Source of the DNA: Micromonosporaceae bacterium | GTDB taxonomy: Bacteria > Actinomycetota > Actinomycetes > Mycobacteriales > Micromonosporaceae | Reading direction: 5' to 3' | DNA length: 62,953 bases | NCBI GenBank assembly: GCA_009377645.1 | Contig: WHTQ01000014.1 | Span: forward strand, 1-62,953 | Shown here: one piece after another, positions 61,191 through 62,953 of the stretch | Numbering within the stretch: the first letter of the stretch is position 1 | Layout of the letters: every line of letters starts with the position of its first letter | Position numbers and translations under genes: made by a program | The notes under the pieces: model-generated | Database searches by the model: none | What the model saw: the letters and a program-made list of their open reading frames with translations, nothing else | Told to the model about the DNA's origin: nothing

Positions 61191-62477
61191 TCAGCCGGTG
61201 GCGGCCTCGACCTCCTGCATGAACTGCTCGGCCGCCTCGATCGGGGTCAACCGGTCGAACAGCGCCTCCTCGTACAGCCGTTGCATGATGCTCACCGTCT
61301 CGCCGGCCCCGGTGGGCGGCGCTGGCGGCGGGTCCACCAGGCTCGAACCGATCTCGGTCATGAACTCGCTGACCTGCTGCTCGGTCTCTGGCAGCCCCGG
61401 CGCGATCTGCTCCCGGAGCTGAAGGTTGGCGGGCAGCCCCCGGTCGTGCAGCATGATCTCGGCCGCTTCGACGTTGTTCAGGAGGAAGTCGACGAACATC
61501 GCGGCCTCCTCCGGGTGGTCGGTGTGGGCGGAGATCGAGTAGGACATGGCCGGCTTGAAGTACATCCCCGGCCGCTGGCCGGCGGACTCGCCGGGCTGTC
61601 GCAGCAGCTGCAGGTCCCGCCCGGCGGCCTCGGACAGTGCCCCCAGCTGGTTGGTCCACCAGAAGCCCATCGCACCGTCGTTGGTGGCCAGCAGCGACTG
61701 GTCCGGGCCGGTCGCGCCGATCTCGACCGTCTCGGAGGCGGAAGGCGTGCCGCCGCTGGCGGTCTGCTCCAGCGACAGCGTCCACCACTCCGCCAGCGTC
61801 TGGGCGGTGAACCCGAGGCTGCCGTCCGGGTTGTAGAGCGCCTCCCCGCGCTGGCGGGCGTAGACGTTGAAGCCGGCCTCGTTGGTGCCGAACGCCTGGG
61901 CGCCGAAGAAGTCACCAGCCCCCGAGATGTCCTGCGAGATCGTGAGGTAGTCCTGCCAGGTCCAGCTGGTGTCGTCGGGCAGCTCGACCCCGGCCTCGTC
62001 GAAGATCTGCGGATCGACCACGACCGAGAACGCGTTCACCCCGCTCGCCACGGTGTACAGGCCACCGTCGACTTCGCCGGCGGCCAGCGCCAGCGGGTCG
62101 ATGTTCGACAGGTCGAGGGCGTCGGAGACCGAGTTCAGGTCGAGCAGCTGGCCGTTGACCACGTACTCGCGGAGGAACCGTTCCTCCTGGGTGATGATGT
62201 CGGGGAGGTTGCCCCCGGCGGCAGCGGTGTTCAGCCGGTCCCAGTAGGAGTCGAAGTCGGTGAAGTCTGCGGCGATCCGGATGTCGGAGTGCTCGGCCAT
62301 GAAGAGGTCGATGATCTCTTGCGTGTAGGCGTGCCGGGAGTCCGACCCCCACCACGAGAACGTCAGCTCGACGGTGCCGTCGTCCGGTTCGTCGTCGCCG
62401 CCGCAACCGCTGGCGACCAGCGCCAGCGCGAGCCCGGCGACGACCAGTCGGCGGCGGGCCGATTTACTAGTGCGCAC
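61191..62477 (-). CDS. Sugar ABC transporter substrate-binding lipoprotein
   Basis: A 428-residue family 1 solute-binding lipoprotein. Lipobox ASGC with Cys25. Conserved blocks such as LTFSWWGSDSRHAYTQEIIDLF and GAMGFWWTNQLGAL place it with maltose/oligosaccharide binders. It is the last gene of the visible unit, 13 bases after the permease gene. No ATPase gene is seen with it in the window. Confidence 0.9.
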   Translation of the reverse strand: MRTSKSARRRLVVAGLALALVASGCGGDDEPDDGTVELTFSWWGSDSRHAYTQEIIDLFMAEHSDIRIAADFTDFDSYWDRLNTAAAGGNLPDIITQEERFLREYVVNGQLLDLNSVSDALDLSNIDPLALAAGEVDGGLYTVASGVNAFSVVVDPQIFDEAGVELPDDTSWTWQDYLTISQDISGAGDFFGAQAFGTNEAGFNVYARQRGEALYNPDGSLGFTAQTLAEWWTLSLEQTASGGTPSASETVEIGATGPDQSLLATNDGAMGFWWTNQLGALSEAAGRDLQLLRQPGESAGQRPGMYFKPAMSYSISAHTDHPEEAAMFVDFLLNNVEAAEIMLHDRGLPANLQLREQIAPGLPETEQQVSEFMTEIGSSLVDPPPAPPTGAGETVSIMQRLYEEALFDRLTPIEAAEQFMQEVEAATG

Positions 62478-62490
62478 GGTGGTGCTCCTC

Positions 62491-62953
62491 TCACTTGATT
62501 CCGGTGGTGGCGATGCCCCGGACCAGGTAGCGCTGCCCGGCGAGGAAGAATCCGAAGATCGGGCCGAGCGCCACGACGGACATCGCGAACAGCGGACCCC
62601 AGGAGGTCTCGCCCTCCGAGTCGAGGAACAGTCGCAACGCCAGTGGCACGGTGGCCAGGTCGGGGTCGGTCAGGAAGATCAGCTGGCTGTAGAAGTCGTT
62701 CCAGGTCCAGATGAAGGTGAAGATGGCGGTGGTGGCCAGCGCCGGCATCGACAGTGGCATGACCACCCGCCAGAAGATCCCCCAGTGGCTGCAGCCGTCG
62801 ATCCGGGCGGCCTCGTCGAGCTCGCGCGGGAGCACCCGGATGAACTGCACCATCAGGAAGATGAAGAACGCGTCGGTGGCCAGGAACTTGGGCACGATCA
62901 GCGGGTAGAACGTGTTGATCCACCCCAGGTTGTTGAACAGGATGTACTGGGGC
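62491..62953 (-). CDS. Sugar ABC transporter permease (MalG type), C-terminal part
   Basis: The frame is open to the window edge, so the N-terminus is missing. The visible 153 residues include the EAA loop EAARIDGCSHWGIFWRVVMPLSMPA, followed by transmembrane segments and the end GQRYLVRGIATTGIK. It belongs to the carbohydrate permease family and overlaps in operon order with the binding protein. Confidence 0.88.
   Translation of the reverse strand, partial: PQYILFNNLGWINTFYPLIVPKFLATDAFFIFLMVQFIRVLPRELDEAARIDGCSHWGIFWRVVMPLSMPALATTAIFTFIWTWNDFYSQLIFLTDPDLATVPLALRLFLDSEGETSWGPLFAMSVVALGPIFGFFLAGQRYLVRGIATTGIK

Noticed and set aside
1-62953. CRISPR arrays, phage integrase, complete transposases, restriction systems
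   Set aside because: None was found on either strand. No direct-repeat/spacer pattern and no recognisable transposase or nuclease system gene.

Overview
The window looks like chromosomal DNA of a high-GC actinobacterium. Codon third positions are almost all G or C, GTG and TTG starts are common, and many gene families here are typical of actinomycetes: a Tad pilus locus, an SCO7613-type giant membrane protein, a DUF6232 protein, an LpqY-SugABC-type sugar importer and a streptogrisin-like protease. Micromonosporaceae is my best guess, but nothing in the sequence proves the genus. No rRNA, tRNA, CRISPR array or complete insertion sequence was recognised.

Layout. 1-3906 (-): start of a Tad/Flp pilus operon (lipoprotein, Cys-rich secreted protein, SAF protein, TadZ-like ATPase, TadA/CpaF cut by the window edge). 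4233-6166 (+): coupled patatin lipase and lyso-lipid acyltransferase. 6214-11458 (+): giant membrane protein, pterin dehydratase, FHA protein. 11470-15882: ornithine aminotransferase carrying an in-frame tandem insert, membrane protein, MFS transporter, metallophosphoesterase. 15883-16650: decayed DNA with hairpins and the stump of an MFS gene. 16736-19947 (-): glycine-betaine importer. 20219-24394 (-): VapBC-type toxin-antitoxin pair, two small membrane proteins, a ParA-like ATPase, a MalY-type C-S lyase, an MmcQ protein and a collapsed second toxin-antitoxin locus.

24447-32454 (+): a very large AAA/LuxR regulator followed by a 1592-residue secreted subtilisin with kelch repeats. 32462-37484: ABC transporter plus LolA-like protein, divergent from a two-component system. 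37686-38591: a DUF3800 gene interrupted by a palindromic in-frame insert. 38745-39884: second secreted subtilisin. 39930-44264 (-): sugar importer of the LpqY-SugABC type. 44404-45798 (+): second FHA protein, paralogous to the first. 45795-49958: MarR regulator with a clear operator, MscS channel, secreted S1 protease, LysR regulator. 50082-54830 (-): flavin monooxygenase, MBL hydrolase, DUF6232 protein, multicopper oxidase. 55104-59718 (+): second AAA/LuxR regulator followed by the C-terminal remnant of a third subtilisin. 59785-62953 (-): lipoprotein serpin, then a sugar-binding lipoprotein and the end of its permease.

Three themes link these genes. First, two paralogous giant LuxR regulators each stand immediately upstream of an exported subtilisin gene, one intact and one truncated, and a surface serpin lies next to the truncated copy. 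Second, small structured DNA elements appear inside genes (ornithine aminotransferase, DUF3800) and between genes (59728-59774, 16101-16128), suggesting a population of short mobile or expanding repeats. Third, two FHA proteins share an N-terminal domain that I read as PIN-like plus a Cys/His cluster. None of these is proven as a new system; the regulator/protease pairs and the palindromic inserts most merit follow-up.
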